From NCBI RefSeq assembly GCF_937616625.2, contig NC_065574.1, forward strand, positions 186,001 to 250,000: 64,000 nucleotides of DNA, given 5' to 3'. Origin of the DNA: Mercurialis annua (taxonomy: Eukaryota > Streptophyta > Magnoliopsida > Malpighiales > Euphorbiaceae). The position numbers and the translations under genes were made by a program. Shown here one piece after another: positions 25,317 through 36,659 of the stretch (position 1 is the stretch's first letter; every line of letters begins with the position of its first letter). The notes under the pieces are model-generated. The model ran no database searches. It was not told the DNA's origin and worked only from the letters and a program-made list of their open reading frames with translations.

Positions 25317-25459
25317 GTAGGAGTAAATTCGTAAATAATAACATGTGGAGAGTCAAAACTTAAAAACGGAATAATCGTGATGTATTTTTTTCAACTTTTC
25401 CGCGCTGAGGTAATTTATCCTATTATTTTATTAATTTAGGTAAATACCTAATTTTCCCT

Positions 25460-25640
25460 TATCAAATCCTGGGATGTGGACCGCCCGCAAGCCCACATAC
25501 CTTTTAATTCCGGGCTATAATGGCCAGCAATCCAACCTCAACCACTCCATATTAAGAAAGAGCGTAGCCAGGGTTCGAACCCGCGACCTTTGGCGCCCAG
25601 ATGGCTGAGGGTTTCAAATGTTCATTAGTTAACACTTTCA
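25460..25640 (-). mobile_element. Possible tRNA-derived SINE
   Basis: On the minus strand there is a good RNA polymerase III B box (GGTTCGAACCC, about 25572-25582). It is preceded by an A-box-like AGCCATCTGG and followed by a GC-rich body unlike the AT-rich surroundings. It abuts the right end of the MULE. The A-to-B spacing is short and I see no clear tail or target duplication, so this is tentative. Confidence 0.35.
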
Positions 25641-25783
25641 TTTATAAATTTTGATTTTAAAATATAAGAAAGGTTCACATTATTGTTGCCTATTTTCAAT
25701 TGTCAAATTTGTAATTCTAATTCTCACACCTCTAACTATAGATTAATTGGGGCTGGTTTAGTTGTATTTTTCGAGTTTCACCT

Positions 25784-26382
25784 ACAGTCGATCCTCTAAT
25801 AATAAATACACGTGGTGGATCAAAAATTTATTAATTATTAGAATTATTAATTTATTAAATTTGTATAAAAAAATTATAAAAAATATTTTAAAGCATCTAT
25901 ATTAATAGACCTAATATTAATATTATATTATAAAAAAAAACTAACTAAATACATTTTACAATCACTCAATTTAAAAAATATCAATTGATATCAAACCAAA
26001 AAATAATTATTAAGAAGTTGTATTCATAAAATAAAATAATTTTTAATATTTTTTATACTAGAGATACTTTACTTACTTTAATTTGTTTATCTAATAATTT
26101 TTTTTTAAATTTCTCAAAAGAATAAGTCATAGTTTGATGGTATTTTAACTTCCGCTTTATGATATAAGGTTAGTATTACCTCAAATAAATCATCAATTGT
26201 TATATATTTCTTTAAAAAATCTCTCTAATAATTAATAATTATGTAGAATATATTTTAAATTTTATTAATTATTAAATAATAGAATTATTAATTATCCGAC
26301 GTGAAACGAAGTTTGTTCTCTCAATTTTTTATTAATTATTAAAATTATCAATTTATAGAATATTAACTATTAGAGGGTCTGT
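25784..26382. mobile_element. AT-rich MITE-like element, copy 1 of an inverted pair
   Basis: The ends are ACAGTCGATCCTCTAATA on the left and the inverse of ACAGACCCTCTAATAGTTAA on the right. It is non-coding. It is the same family as the element at 26508-27618 and lies in the opposite orientation to it. Confidence 0.65.
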
Positions 26383-26507
26383 ATATAGGTGCATAGGAAA
26401 TTTTTTTGTTTTGAAAAGGCAACGGAGCCTATGAACCCCACCTTATAAAGCATACATTCCCCACGGCCTAGAGCTACTTTTCTCTGTTGAAATGATAATA
26501 TATAGCT

Positions 26508-27618
26508 ACAGTAAACTCTCTAATATTTAATAAATTAATAATATTAATAATTAATAAAAAATTAAAAAACTAAATTTATTTCACGTCAGATAATTAAAAA
26601 TTCTATTATTTAATAATTAATAAAATTTATAATACATTCTATAGGAATATTAATTATTAGAGAGATTTTTGGAAATAATTATAAAACAATTGATGATTTA
26701 TTTGGGGTAACACTAATCTAGTAATCTTAATCTACTAGTGTCGCTTTACGTGTTTCACACGTGACTCGTAGCGTGACTCCTAAAATTATCAAAATATATT
26801 TAAAATAATAGTTAATTAGTAATAGTTTATTTTATTTAATATTTTAAATAATTTATTAATAGTTTAACATTAAATTTAAATAGAAAATATCAAATAATAA
26901 TTAAAATAGTAATTTATTTTTTTTAAAATTTCATATGATTAAAAAATAATTAAAATATATTTTAAGTATTCTATTTTAGTTAGTACTCTAAACAATTATC
27001 TTAACATAGTAGTTTATTTTAATTAGTACTCTAATTTTAATAGTTATCTTAACATAGTAGTTTATTTTAATTAGTACTCTAACTTTAATATTATTTTAAT
27101 AGTTTTTAATTAATAATCATATTTTATAAAGTGAAAAGGACATTAACGTAAATGTGTATGTCCCCCACCCCTACCCCTCCCCCCCACCCCAATTCGTGCT
27201 TTTATATATAGTATAAATAAGCTGGAAGCTGAAATACTATCAAATTATGATTTTTTTGTTTATTTGAAAAATTATTAGATGAGCAAGTAAAAACAAGTAA
27301 AACATTCCTAGTATAAAAAAAATATTAGAAGTTATTTTATTTTATGAATATAGTTTATTTATAATGATTTTTTGATTTAATATCAAATTGATATTTTTTG
27401 AACTGAATAAAAAGTTTTTTTTATTGACTGATTGTGAAGTATATTTAGTTGGTTTTTTTTATAATATAATATTAATATTAGGTCTACGAATATAGATATT
27501 TTAAAATATATTTTATAATTTTTATAATTTTTTATATACAAATTCAATAAATTAATAAATTTAATAAGTAATAAATTTTTAATCCACTATGTATATTAAC
27601 TAATAGAGGGTCGACTGT
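26508..27618. mobile_element. AT-rich MITE-like element, copy 2 (inverted), split by a Helitron
   Basis: It begins ACAGTAAACTCTCTAATA and ends with the inverse of ACAGTCGACCCTCTATTA. Removing the inserted Helitron (26735-27217) leaves about 628 bp that pairs with copy 1 along its length, for example CACGTCAGATAATTA here against TAATTATCCGACGTG there. Confidence 0.65.
26735..27217 (-). mobile_element. Small non-autonomous Helitron (3' end at 26735)
   Basis: On the minus strand the 3' end shows the hairpin ACGTGTGAAACACGT, nine bases, then CTAG followed by T. The 5' end (TTTATACTATATATAAAAGC) matches the start of the Helitron at 45530 except that the terminal TC is TT. It has no coding capacity and is inserted inside the MITE copy at 26508-27618. 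Confidence 0.65.
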
Positions 27619-27798
27619 ATATATTTCAAACAGGGATGAAACACCAAATTAACAATGTATAAAATATTAATGTCATCTGAAAATCGAAAACAAACTAAAA
27701 GGTGAAAGTCTTAAGTAATTAGACCTTTTTTCTTATGTTTTTGTATCCCACGGCATTCATATATATTTAAAAGAAGAATTATAATATATTATTTTTAT

Positions 27799-28134
27799 GG
27801 CCAAATGTCGTAAAAAGGCTAAATCTTTCACAAAATTCCTGACCTTTCAATTATGCCGATTTTGGCCAAAAACTGATTATTTGATTTCATAAAAGTCCTG
27901 ACCTTTCAATTTTGTCGATTTTGGCCAAAAATGGATTATTTGGTTTCACAAAAATCCCGACCTTTTAATATATGTGCATGCGATGTAGGCGCCACATAGC
28001 AAATTGAAATCAGATTGAGAGTTGGCCACAATTGAAACCAAATAATCTGTTTTTGGCCAAAATCGATAAAATTGAAAGGTCAAGACTTTTGTGAAACTTT
28101 TATGCAAGGTTTGGCTTTTTTACGACATTTGGCC
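27799..28134. mobile_element. MITE, 336 bp, with strong inverted ends
   Basis: It starts GGCCAAATGTCGTAAAAAGG and ends with its near-perfect inverse. The interior includes a duplicated block (CTGACCTTTCAATT at about 27839 and about 27898). Confidence 0.75.
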
Positions 28135-28557
28135 TTTTTAAATTATTATTAGAGAAATTGTCCTCTTTTTAATTTTGACAATCAAACTTATAAAAATAGC
28201 TAAGTTCAGTAAGATTTTTTATTGTTTTTCCTCTCATATTTTATGCACAGAAAGAGAAAAAAACTTTGGCATTTAGCAAACTTTTTAATTGTCCATCTAA
28301 CTAAAAGCACACAAACTATGCCTTTTTTGTCTTAATAGATAAAAAAATATTAATTTAATCCGAATAATTAGCTATTAGTTCTTTGTAAATTATAGTAATA
28401 TCATAGGTTTTATGAGGTGGCTAAACTTAGAAGATAAATAGTTCATATCGCTTCGAATCTCGAAATAAATAAGTATGTATAGATAAATAATTAAATGGAC
28501 GATTAAAAAAACAAAAGGAGTATAAAGTTAAATAGAATTTATCTCTCACAAAAAAAT

Positions 28558-29062
28558 AAACTCCTTCTGTTCCGTTTAAAAAAAAAACCTTATTTTTATA
28601 TATCCTACTTAAAAAGTCCATATCATGTCTTTTTTTTCAATTTATATGAATTTTTTTCTTTTTTTTTCTTTTTTCTCTATAATTAATGATTTCTCCCTCT
28701 GTGTTTTTTTTAATGGTCCATTTAGGCAAAATTCTACATACTAAAACAGCGAACTTTTTATCTTAAATTATAGGAATAGATACTAGTATACTAGTTAATA
28801 AATGTTTTGTAAATTGAGTTATAGAGTCATTTATTAGGATGGGGTGAAGTTGGAAGATAATAGCTAAATTCATCTTGAAATCTAAAATGGGCAAATAATT
28901 ATAGACAAATTTATTTAGTTAAATGGACATTTAAAAAAACGGAGGGCATATTAGTTTATGCACAAATTAAAAGACCATTAATAATAGGAGTAAAAAAATT
29001 AACGTTTTTTTGATTTATGTGTGAAATTCATTTGTTCCTTCTTAAACGGGATGGAGAGAATA
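28558..29062. mobile_element. Stowaway-like MITE with a second MITE nested in it (about 28688-28949)
   Basis: The outer ends are CTCCTTCTGTTCCGTTTAA and the inverse of CCATCCCGTTTAAGAAGGAA. The inner ends are CTCCCTCTGTGTTTTTTTTA and the inverse of GCCCTCCGTTTTTTTAAATG, both leading into a TCCATTTA block. A third, more decayed copy seems to lie at about 28260-28525. No genes were seen. Confidence 0.5.
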
Positions 29063-29598
29063 GGACTTATAAATATAAAATCTATTTTTTTCGTGTTATG
29101 TCTTTATTAATAAAATAAGATATAAAAAAATTATAATAATTAATGTTTTTTCATATTTTGTCTTTGTTAATGATAGTGAATTTTTTCACAAAAATAAAAT
29201 AAAATGACTAAAATTAGGATAAAATGAAAAATTTAATGATAAAAAATTATAAAAATGAAAATGAATTTTTTAAATGAGACATTTCAAAATAGAATAGAGA
29301 AAATAACAAAAAATCCACATTAATGACTCACTATTTCACATAATGCAATATTAATTAATTTGTTTACTTTAGTACAATTTTCCTTTCACAAAATACCAAC
29401 TTTTATTGTACTTTTCAACCAACACCACATTTCTCCCAAATAAACACGTGTCCACTACATATGTCCTATATAATAAAGAGAAATCATAAAAAAGAATCAA
29501 AAAGATCCCTCCATACAAAAAGACCACTGCATAAAAAAGGACTAAAGAAGCCCTTCATTACACATGTCCACTACCTTGCAAATTTAAAGTGTCATCTG

Positions 29599-31343
29599 CT
29601 ATAATGAATGACCTGCGCATCACGCGCGGGTCATTCTTAACAAAATTCAGATGCACCTTTTGGTGCACCTGACACATTTTTTTTTATTTTTTTTATTTTT
29701 TAATATAAATTAAATATTTATATATTCATTTAAATTGTATAACAAAGTTATTTATTATATTTGAATTTTAAAAATATTAATTTAATTTAAATTTTATAAA
29801 TATAAATATATTACTCTTTTTCTTTTATATCTCTGATATATTTTTGATATGTCTCTCATATACTGTATAATATATTTTGCCGATATATATATTCTTGATA
29901 AATATTCGATTGTTCGAACTTTTTTTCTTATTTTTTTATACTTTTATTACACATATTTTTTTAATACTTATTTGATACATTTTTGACATGTGTCGAATTT
30001 TTTTTATATATATTACATGTATATCTTTTATACATATTTAAATAAATCTCCGATACATGATTGATACATTTTTAAAATTCATTTAATAGATACATCTCTG
30101 ATACATTTAATTGTAATTCGAATATATTTTCAATACATCTCTGATACATAATTTATACATGAGAGATACATATTTGATACATTAATTGAATTAACTGACT
30201 AATTCGATTGGTTCGTTTTTATATTTAGAAAAGTTTATAAACATATATGCAATAATACTAATTAAAATGAACCAAATATTTATTGTTTTATATATATTTG
30301 ACTGGTTTATTTTTATGATTTGACCGGAAGCCCTAGGTGGAAGGAAGGGAAAAGACGAGTAGAATTGCAAAATATTCGATAAGTATTTGATACATCTCCA
30401 ATATATATATATTTGATGCATTCAGATACATATGTGATATATTTTTGATACATAATTTATACGTGATATTTATCAAAAAAAATATTAAACATGATAGATA
30501 TATTTTTTAAATGTACTTAATAGATACATCGCTGATACATAATTTATACATGATAGATACATTTTTTAAATGTATTTAATAGATACATCGCTGATACATA
30601 ATTTATACATGATAGATACATTTTTTAAATGTACTTAATAGATACATCGCTGATACATAATTTATACATGATAGATATATTTTTAAATGTATTTAAATTG
30701 ATACATGATAGATACATTTTTTTAAATGTACTTAATAGATACATCGCTGATACATAATTTATACATGATAGATATATTTTTAAAATAGACTTAATAGATA
30801 CATCGCTGATACATAATTTATACACGATAGATATATTTTTAAATGTATTTAAATAGATACATGATAGATACATTTTTACTAAATACATACATGGTATATA
30901 TTTTTTTAAAATGTATTTAATAGATACATCGCTGATACATATTTTATACATAAAGATATATTTTTAAAATATATTAAATAGATAAATTGTTAATATAAAT
31001 TTTTAATTATTTTATTTTATATTTTTAAAATTTAGTTAATTGTTTTAAATATATTTATATTTATATTTTTAAAATTTAATTATTATTATTAAATATATTT
31101 AAATTGAAATTAAAATTCAAATTTATATTTAATAAATAAATTTTTAATATAATTTAATATAAAATATTTATATTTAAATAAAATATTTATTAAAATAGAA
31201 AGAATATTTCTTTTAAAGCAAAGACTCATGCATCAGTTAATAAACTGATGCATGAGTAAGCAGGGCTGACCCGCGTCAGCCCTGCATGGCCTGACGCGCG
31301 TCAGGTCAACACATCAGACCTGACGCGCGTCATGTTATAATAG
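29599..31343. mobile_element. Unclassified element bounded by GC-rich hairpins
   Basis: The outer ends CTATAATGAATGACCTGCGC and the inverse right end CTATTATAACATGACGCGCG are similar. The left edge carries hairpins at about 29609-29633 and 29649-29670. The right edge carries perfect hairpins at 31224-31257 and 31260-31285 plus palindromes at 31290-31305 and 31321-31332. Between them is very AT-rich DNA with a tandem array. No coding sequence was seen. Confidence 0.45.
30440..30960. repeat. 59-bp tandem repeat (GATACATCGCTGATACAT units)
   Basis: The marker GATACATCGCTGATACAT starts at 30533, 30592, 30651, 30738, 30797 and 30923. Three consecutive copies are exactly 59 bp apart, and the others are interrupted by degenerate copies. 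Short open frames in this array are repeat artefacts. Confidence 0.85.
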
Positions 31344-32105
31344 TATTTTTTTTTTAAATAAAAATTTATATATTTTAAAAAAATTAAATATCCATGTGTC
31401 AATAGTGGATAGGTGTTATTTATTATTGTAGAGAAAAAAGGGGAATCTTCAATGATACACATGTCACTATTCTAGTGGAATGGTGCTAATGAAAACTTTT
31501 TGTGTTTTATGGTAAGAATGATAAATAGGTGATATAAGTGGTAATGTGTGTAAATACATGTTATTTTTGTGGTATTTTTGTGATTTACTCAATAGAATAT
31601 GGAATTTTTTAAACGGGACCCAGGGAGCATATAGATATCGATTTCTGAAATGAAAAGTCAAAGAGAAAAATAAGTAATTTTAGCCTTCATTTAAAAAATT
31701 ATATACAAATTACACAAAATGACGGTGAAGTTGAACAAAATGTCCGACCTCTGAAACTCAACATCAAATAAATTACATGCCAAGGTATCAATTTAAAAGG
31801 AACAATTATTCCTTTACCAAATGGAATACTTTTATTAGGTTGATTAAATTATACTATGATAAATGACAACTCAAGCAATGGCTAGCATGACAAAGAAAAA
31901 ACATTTCAACAACCCACTCAATCACATTGTTTCTATTAAATTAATAAATTGCGCAAGCCGTGTTTTTCTGTTTTGGAAGGTGTAAAGATGGATCCTTTTT
32001 CTGTAATGCATTGCATCTTTCAACGTATGCAGTTTTAATTATTTAAAAATATTTTACCTTTTTAATTTTTTATTACTAATTTTATTTTTTAAATTCTTCC
32101 ATTTT

Positions 32106-32411
32106 TTTTCTGCAGCTGCTTTAATGGTCTTTGTGTTTGTCTGTGGTGTCTGTTTGTTCTGCTTTCTTTGCCTGAGACTTTTATAACAGGCTTTAGAGAG
32201 TAGTATAGAATTGCTGTTCTTGTTTGGTTTTTCCTGTGTGGCTGTATTTCAGGAAGTTGTTTTATTTCTTGTTTTGTTGCTCGTCCCCTGAGGCTTTTGT
32301 AACAGGGGTGTTGCAGTGTCTTGGTTGGCCCAAGTCATTTAGGGCTACCCAATTGTAATCTCTGTAGTGTCTATCAATAGAGCTTTTTGTTTGTTTCTAC
32401 CAAAAAAAAAA
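32106..32411 (+). mobile_element. 5'-truncated LINE (L1-like) 3' end with A-tail
   Basis: The GC-richer, T/G-rich segment ends in CTTTTTGTTTGTTTCTACC followed by A10, typical of plant L1 3' ends. It is flanked by a likely target duplication, CTTCCATTTT (32096-32105) and CTTCCAATTTT (32412-32422). No coding part is left. Confidence 0.65.
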
Positions 32412-32517
32412 CTTCCAATTTTGCTCATTTTTTTATCTTCACTTTCAATTATAGACATTTGTTTAAATTGGGATTAAAAGAGATTCAAATAAACATTTCA
32501 TATAACTTTAATATTTT

Positions 32518-32827
32518 AGGATTAATGTAATAAGAATTCACCAATTTTATACATTTTGTCATTTTAATCACGCAGTTTAAATTTTCTCATTTTCATGCAC
32601 GAACTATCACTTTTTCTCAAATTCATGCACGGTGCCGAGGTGTCACGGCTCTATTGGTGTAATTCGTTGAGGTGGAGGTCATTTTAAACCAATAAATGAG
32701 TGACACCTCAACACCGTGCATGAATTTGAGAAAAAGTGGTAGTTCGTGCATGAAAATGAAAAAATTTAAAATGCGTGATTAAAATGAGAAAATATATAAA
32801 GTTCGTAATTTTTTTAACATTAATCCT
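32518..32827. mobile_element. MITE, 310 bp
   Basis: The ends AGGATTAATGT and its inverse flank long, nearly complementary arms. One arm holds ATTTTCATGCACGAACTA and the other its inverse TAGTTCGTGCATGAAAAT. The whole element can fold into one hairpin. Confidence 0.75.
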
Positions 32828-33055
32828 CAATTTAAAATTTATTATGATAAAAATACAAATTGGAATAATATAAATTAATATAAACGATATATTTAGACTT
32901 TTTTCACTATAATTTGGAAAAATGGCTACAATTGAAAGTAAATATTGAAAAATGACTTATAATTGAAAATTTTAAAAACTGAAACCATAAATGGAAAAAA
33001 TCGAAAAGATGAAGTAATTTTGGGTGATTAAGTCTTCTATGCAACTAAAATTTAC

Positions 33056-34291
33056 TCCGTCCCAAATTGATAGGCACTACTATTTATTTTATTCAAATTC
33101 TATTTTTATAAAAATAAAGTTTCTGGATTTCTTTAAAAACACTGAAACATAAGACTATAAGTTTGGCATATGTAATATAGATGATTCATTCCAAATGCTA
33201 CACTATTTCATTACCTCCATGTTAATCAAGTTCATTTTGATATGGGAAATTGGGTTGCATAATTCCATAATTATAACAGAAGCCATGTACTTGCATTCCA
33301 TAGTTATAACAGAACCTACCAAACTGTTTCTAGCTTTTTACTTTTTTTAACAAAAAAATAGAAACTCAAACTTGCACATAAAAAACTAGCGTAGTATGGT
33401 TTCCAAATCATACTAGACTTGATAAAAAAAAAAGGATAATTAGGAGAATATCTAAATAGGTAAAATATTAGCATTTATTGCATTTAAAATTTCAATGTTG
33501 AATGTGACTCAAGTACGGTAATATCAATGTTGAACCAGAAAACTAGTGGGCATTAAGGTTACCAGATGCTAAAGTGATCATGGAGTCTGTTCCAGATCAT
33601 ATAGCATAGGTAATTATTTGTAATAGCATAGGTAATTATTTTTTGCATATAAGTTATTTAGTATAACTTGTATTTATCTGCTTCCACTGTAAATTTTATA
33701 GCAACTGTAGTGTAAAAACAAGCTATGTAAGTTATGTTATTTGCAAGTGAAATTTTAATGCAATGATTTTTCTTTTAATCTGAAAAGGCTTTTTAAAAAT
33801 TAATTGGACTCAAAAATACACGGGCTTCGGTTGAAAGCCCAAACCGATTTAAAAAACCGACACCGAACCGAACCGAAAGAAAATTTCGGTGATTTAAAAC
33901 TTCGGTTACTTCCATTTTTAGGAACGGTTCGGTCTCTATTTTTCAGTACTTTGGCACCGTCGGTTTTGAAAATTTTGGTACTGAACCGAACCGAACCGAC
34001 CGATGCTCACCCCTAGTCCCAATAGAGTTGTCCACTTTGCCTTTATCACACAATTTAAGAAAAACAATTATTATTTATGGATTTTGTAAACTTTTCCTTA
34101 CTTTTCTTGTCATACCCCTATTTAATATAGGGTTCAATTGCAATTTACTTTCAATTTACTCATTAGTGGATATTAAATAGGGGTAATATAGAAAAATTTA
34201 GTATAAAAATTAGTTACTTTTTGAAAGGGGACAAGAGTTTTGGGACAATAAAATTTCTCAAAGTATAAAACTCTATTGGGACGGAGAGAAT
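33056..34291. mobile_element. Nested MITE cluster with an ACCGAACC-rich repeat
   Basis: CTCCGTCCCAA at 33056 is mirrored by TTGGGACGGAG at 34277. Inside, 34016-34282 is a complete MITE with GTCCCAATAGAGTT at both ends in opposite orientation. Immediately before it, 33810-34015 is a repeat rich in ACCGAACC and ending TGCTCACCCCTA, a common plant element terminus. I see no gene here; the 70-codon open frame in it is repeat-derived. Confidence 0.5.
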
Positions 34292-34295
34292 AACA

Positions 34296-34715
34296 GTTTC
34301 AAACAGTTAAAAAAACAGTTTCAAACTGTTTACAAAGGTTTCGAACAGTATAAAACAGTTTCAAACCGTTTACAAAGGTGTCAAACAGTTTCTAAAAAAA
34401 ACACTTTCAAAGAGTCTTAAAAAACAGTTTCAAACCGTTTACAAAGGTCTCAAACAGTTTACAACAGTTTTTAAAAAACACTTTCAAACAGTCTAAAAAA
34501 TAACAGTTTCAAAAAATAATTTTAAACCGTTTACAAAGGTTTCGAACAATATAAAACAGTTTCAAACCGTTTACAAAGGTCTCAAACAGTATAAAACAGT
34601 TTCTAAAAGACACTTTCAAACAGTCCAAAAAATAACAGTTTCAAACCGTTTACAAAGATTTCGAACAATATAAAATAGTTTCGAAAAAACAATTTCAAAC
34701 GATTTCTAAGATTAA
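34296..34715. repeat. Minisatellite of AACAGTTTCAAACNGTTTACAAAGG units
   Basis: Imperfect tandem copies contain CAGTTTCAAAC, GTTTACAAAGG and CAGTATAAAACAG, with a unit of roughly 25-70 bp. There is no coding potential. Confidence 0.75.
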
Positions 34716-34949
34716 TTAAAAACGTTCGAAAAGCTGGTCAAAACATCATTAATGAAGAAAATTGCGATTTTTTCAAAAAAAGTTGAAAAAATTCCAGAAA
34801 ACGATACTACAATTCATACAAAGAAAAAAAGAAGAAGAAGTTTCGCATCTAGTATCTATCATATTATCTCTTGAACTCTTTTACAATTACAAACTTTCTC
34901 ATCTAAGTAAAACTCTTGATTTTTTATTCAAATTTTTTTGACTTAGAAT

Positions 34950-35185
34950 TCAGTGGAAAAGAAAAAAGAAAAAAATAGTTGCAGAGAAAACGAAAAGAAA
35001 AAGAAGAAGAAGAAAAAGAAGAAATAAAAGGAGGAAGAAAGAGAAAAAGAGGAGACAGAGAAAAAGTTGTATAAAAAAAAAAGAAAAAGATGAAGAAGAA
35101 AAAAAAGGGGGGAGAAAGAAAATAAAGAGAGAGAAAAAAGAGGAAAGAGAAAGAGGAGAGAGAAAAAAAAAAGAGATGTGCATAC
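34950..35185. repeat. Polypurine (GA-rich) tract, about 230 bp
   Basis: The plus strand is almost pure A/G for more than 200 bases. The open frames on the minus strand (Phe/Ser/Leu only) are a by-product of this composition. Confidence 0.85.
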
Positions 35186-35456
35186 ATTTAAAAGAAGGAG
35201 AGTAAAAATGTAAATAAATTATTTTGCTAATTGAGAGTACAATTAAAAACAATAAAAAAATAGAGTAAAAAGTAAATTTTTGAAATTGAGATATTGTGAA
35301 CAAATAAATTCAAAAAAAGAGCCTTTTGTTCAAATTCCTAAAAAAAATATAAGTGGCCAAATCTAGCTCAAACAGACCGGGCCTAAGCTGACCAGGTACC
35401 CGGCTCATTAAACAACTCTACTCACCCTATAGTTATACACCCACAGCTAGGGGTGT

Positions 35457-36041
35457 ACATGGTTTGATTTGATTGGTTTATCATTGATATTTTAATCCAA
35501 ACCAATTATACTGGTTTGGAAAATCTCCAAACCAAAATCAAACCACATATATTACAAACTAGCAAAATTGATTTGGTTTGGTTTGATAATTTTTTCTTTA
35601 AAACCAGTTTAAACCATCATTAAAAAATTATTTATTTAAAAATCTAAAAATATTTATCACCATAAAAATAAATGTTATATTTATATAACAAACTATAATA
35701 ATGACTAATAAATAAAATATTTATATACCAATAGTTATTTCATTAGATGATATTTAAATATATTATTTTGTCAAGTACAGTTTTAAAAAATAATGATAGA
35801 AATTTTATTTTTAAGTTATAATATTTTTAATTTTAATAAAAATATGTTTGTATGTATATATTGGTTTGGTTTGATTTATATTGGTTTATAATTTTTAAAA
35901 CTGCAAACCAAACCAATAATGATTTTTTTTCTATTTTCTATTTTCTAAATCAATATCAAACCAACAATCTTTTAAACCGTAAAATTTGATTTGGTTTGAT
36001 TGAATTGGTTGGTTTGAATTTTTTCTGTACAACCCTACTAG
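35457..36041. mobile_element. MITE with CTAGGGGTGTACATGG ends
   Basis: It begins CTAGGGGTGTACATGGTTTG and ends with the inverse form (CTGTACAACCCTACTAG). Both arms are full of TTTGGTTTGATT and AAACCAA words that pair with each other. Confidence 0.7.
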
Positions 36042-36343
36042 GATAAACTCTCCGGTAGAAGTCTGGAAGCAAAACAATATAGGCAATTTTCATTTATCTA
36101 AAGGGGACATGTGAACATGAATGTTAATTTATCTGTTTGATGTAAGATATTTTAACCACAAGAAAAACAAACGAAAAAACCTACAAAATCATATCCAAAC
36201 TAAGGACAATAACTTGATGTGATTATAACTTTTTAATGATAAATTTTGAGACCAAATCATGTATACACTGACCATCAGCAAGTGCAGCCATCCCCTCCAT
36301 ATGAGAAAGGATCAACCAAAACTATCAATTCAATTGATATGTG

Positions 36344-36625
36344 CTAAAGAAATTTCATTTTGCCCTTCACCGATGACTTCGCCAGCTGTAAGTTGCACAA
36401 TGCTTTCTGTTTCCCCGACAACCCAGAACAAGATCCCGTCTCCCCTAAAGTAATAGCAAAGTAAAGATAGACGGTGCACAGGAAAGTCAAAAGAACAAGA
36501 GCTGTTAGTAGGAAACGGTGCCTCTGAACAAGAGTCGAACAGCTACCCAACTCATCCCGCGGGAATTGTTTCCGGAAAGATGGTGACCTCCGATGAGGTG
36601 AAGATAAAATATTGTCGAGAACCAT
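36344..36625 (-). CDS. Small conserved single-pass membrane protein (function unknown)
   Basis: The 93-residue protein starts at the first ATG (36623-36625) in an exon whose acceptor is at about 36653 (TTTCAG|G). An open frame continues upstream to that acceptor but has no ATG. An inferred 5'-UTR exon ends at about 37740 (CTAACCT|GTAAGT). Seen in order: an Arg/Ser-rich N-terminal stretch (SSPHRRSPSFRKQFPRDELG), one transmembrane helix (FLLTALVLLTFLCTVYLYFA), two Cys in SCSGLSGKQKALC, and a basic tail ending KGKMKFL. It resembles uncharacterised plant proteins I have seen, but I cannot name the family. The N-terminus probably faces the cytosol by the positive-inside rule. Confidence 0.65.
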   Translation of the reverse strand: MVLDNILSSPHRRSPSFRKQFPRDELGSCSTLVQRHRFLLTALVLLTFLCTVYLYFAITLGETGSCSGLSGKQKALCNLQLAKSSVKGKMKFL

Positions 36626-36659
36626 AGCCTTTAAACGAACCTCCTCAGCCAACCTGAAA

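Larger units (their letters stand above)
12686..25458. mobile_element. Mutator-like element (MULE), about 12.8 kb, carrying a ULP-like gene and a dead transposase
   Basis: The boundaries come from a degenerate inverted repeat of about 75 bp. The left end 12686-12760 and the reverse complement of 25385-25458 share the pattern GAAAATTAG, then ATAAAATA, then TACCTCA-GC-GAAAAG and GAAAATAC (roughly 70% with gaps). I found no convincing 9-bp target duplication. Inside are two convergent genes: a DUF1985/Ulp1-like gene on the plus strand (13474-19379) and a MuDR-type transposase on the minus strand (20552-23591). MULEs that carry ULP-like peptidase genes are an established plant class. Boundaries are inferred; the two genes are seen directly. 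Confidence 0.7.

Noticed and set aside
25560..25600. A complete tRNA gene
   Set aside because: Only a B box fits; no acceptor stem or anticodon arm can be paired.
30625..30951. 108-codon frame with CISDVSIKYI repeats
   Set aside because: It is produced by the 59-bp satellite; no codon bias and no start context.
34924..35303. Phe/Ser/Leu-rich frames on the minus strand
   Set aside because: Product of the polypurine tract.
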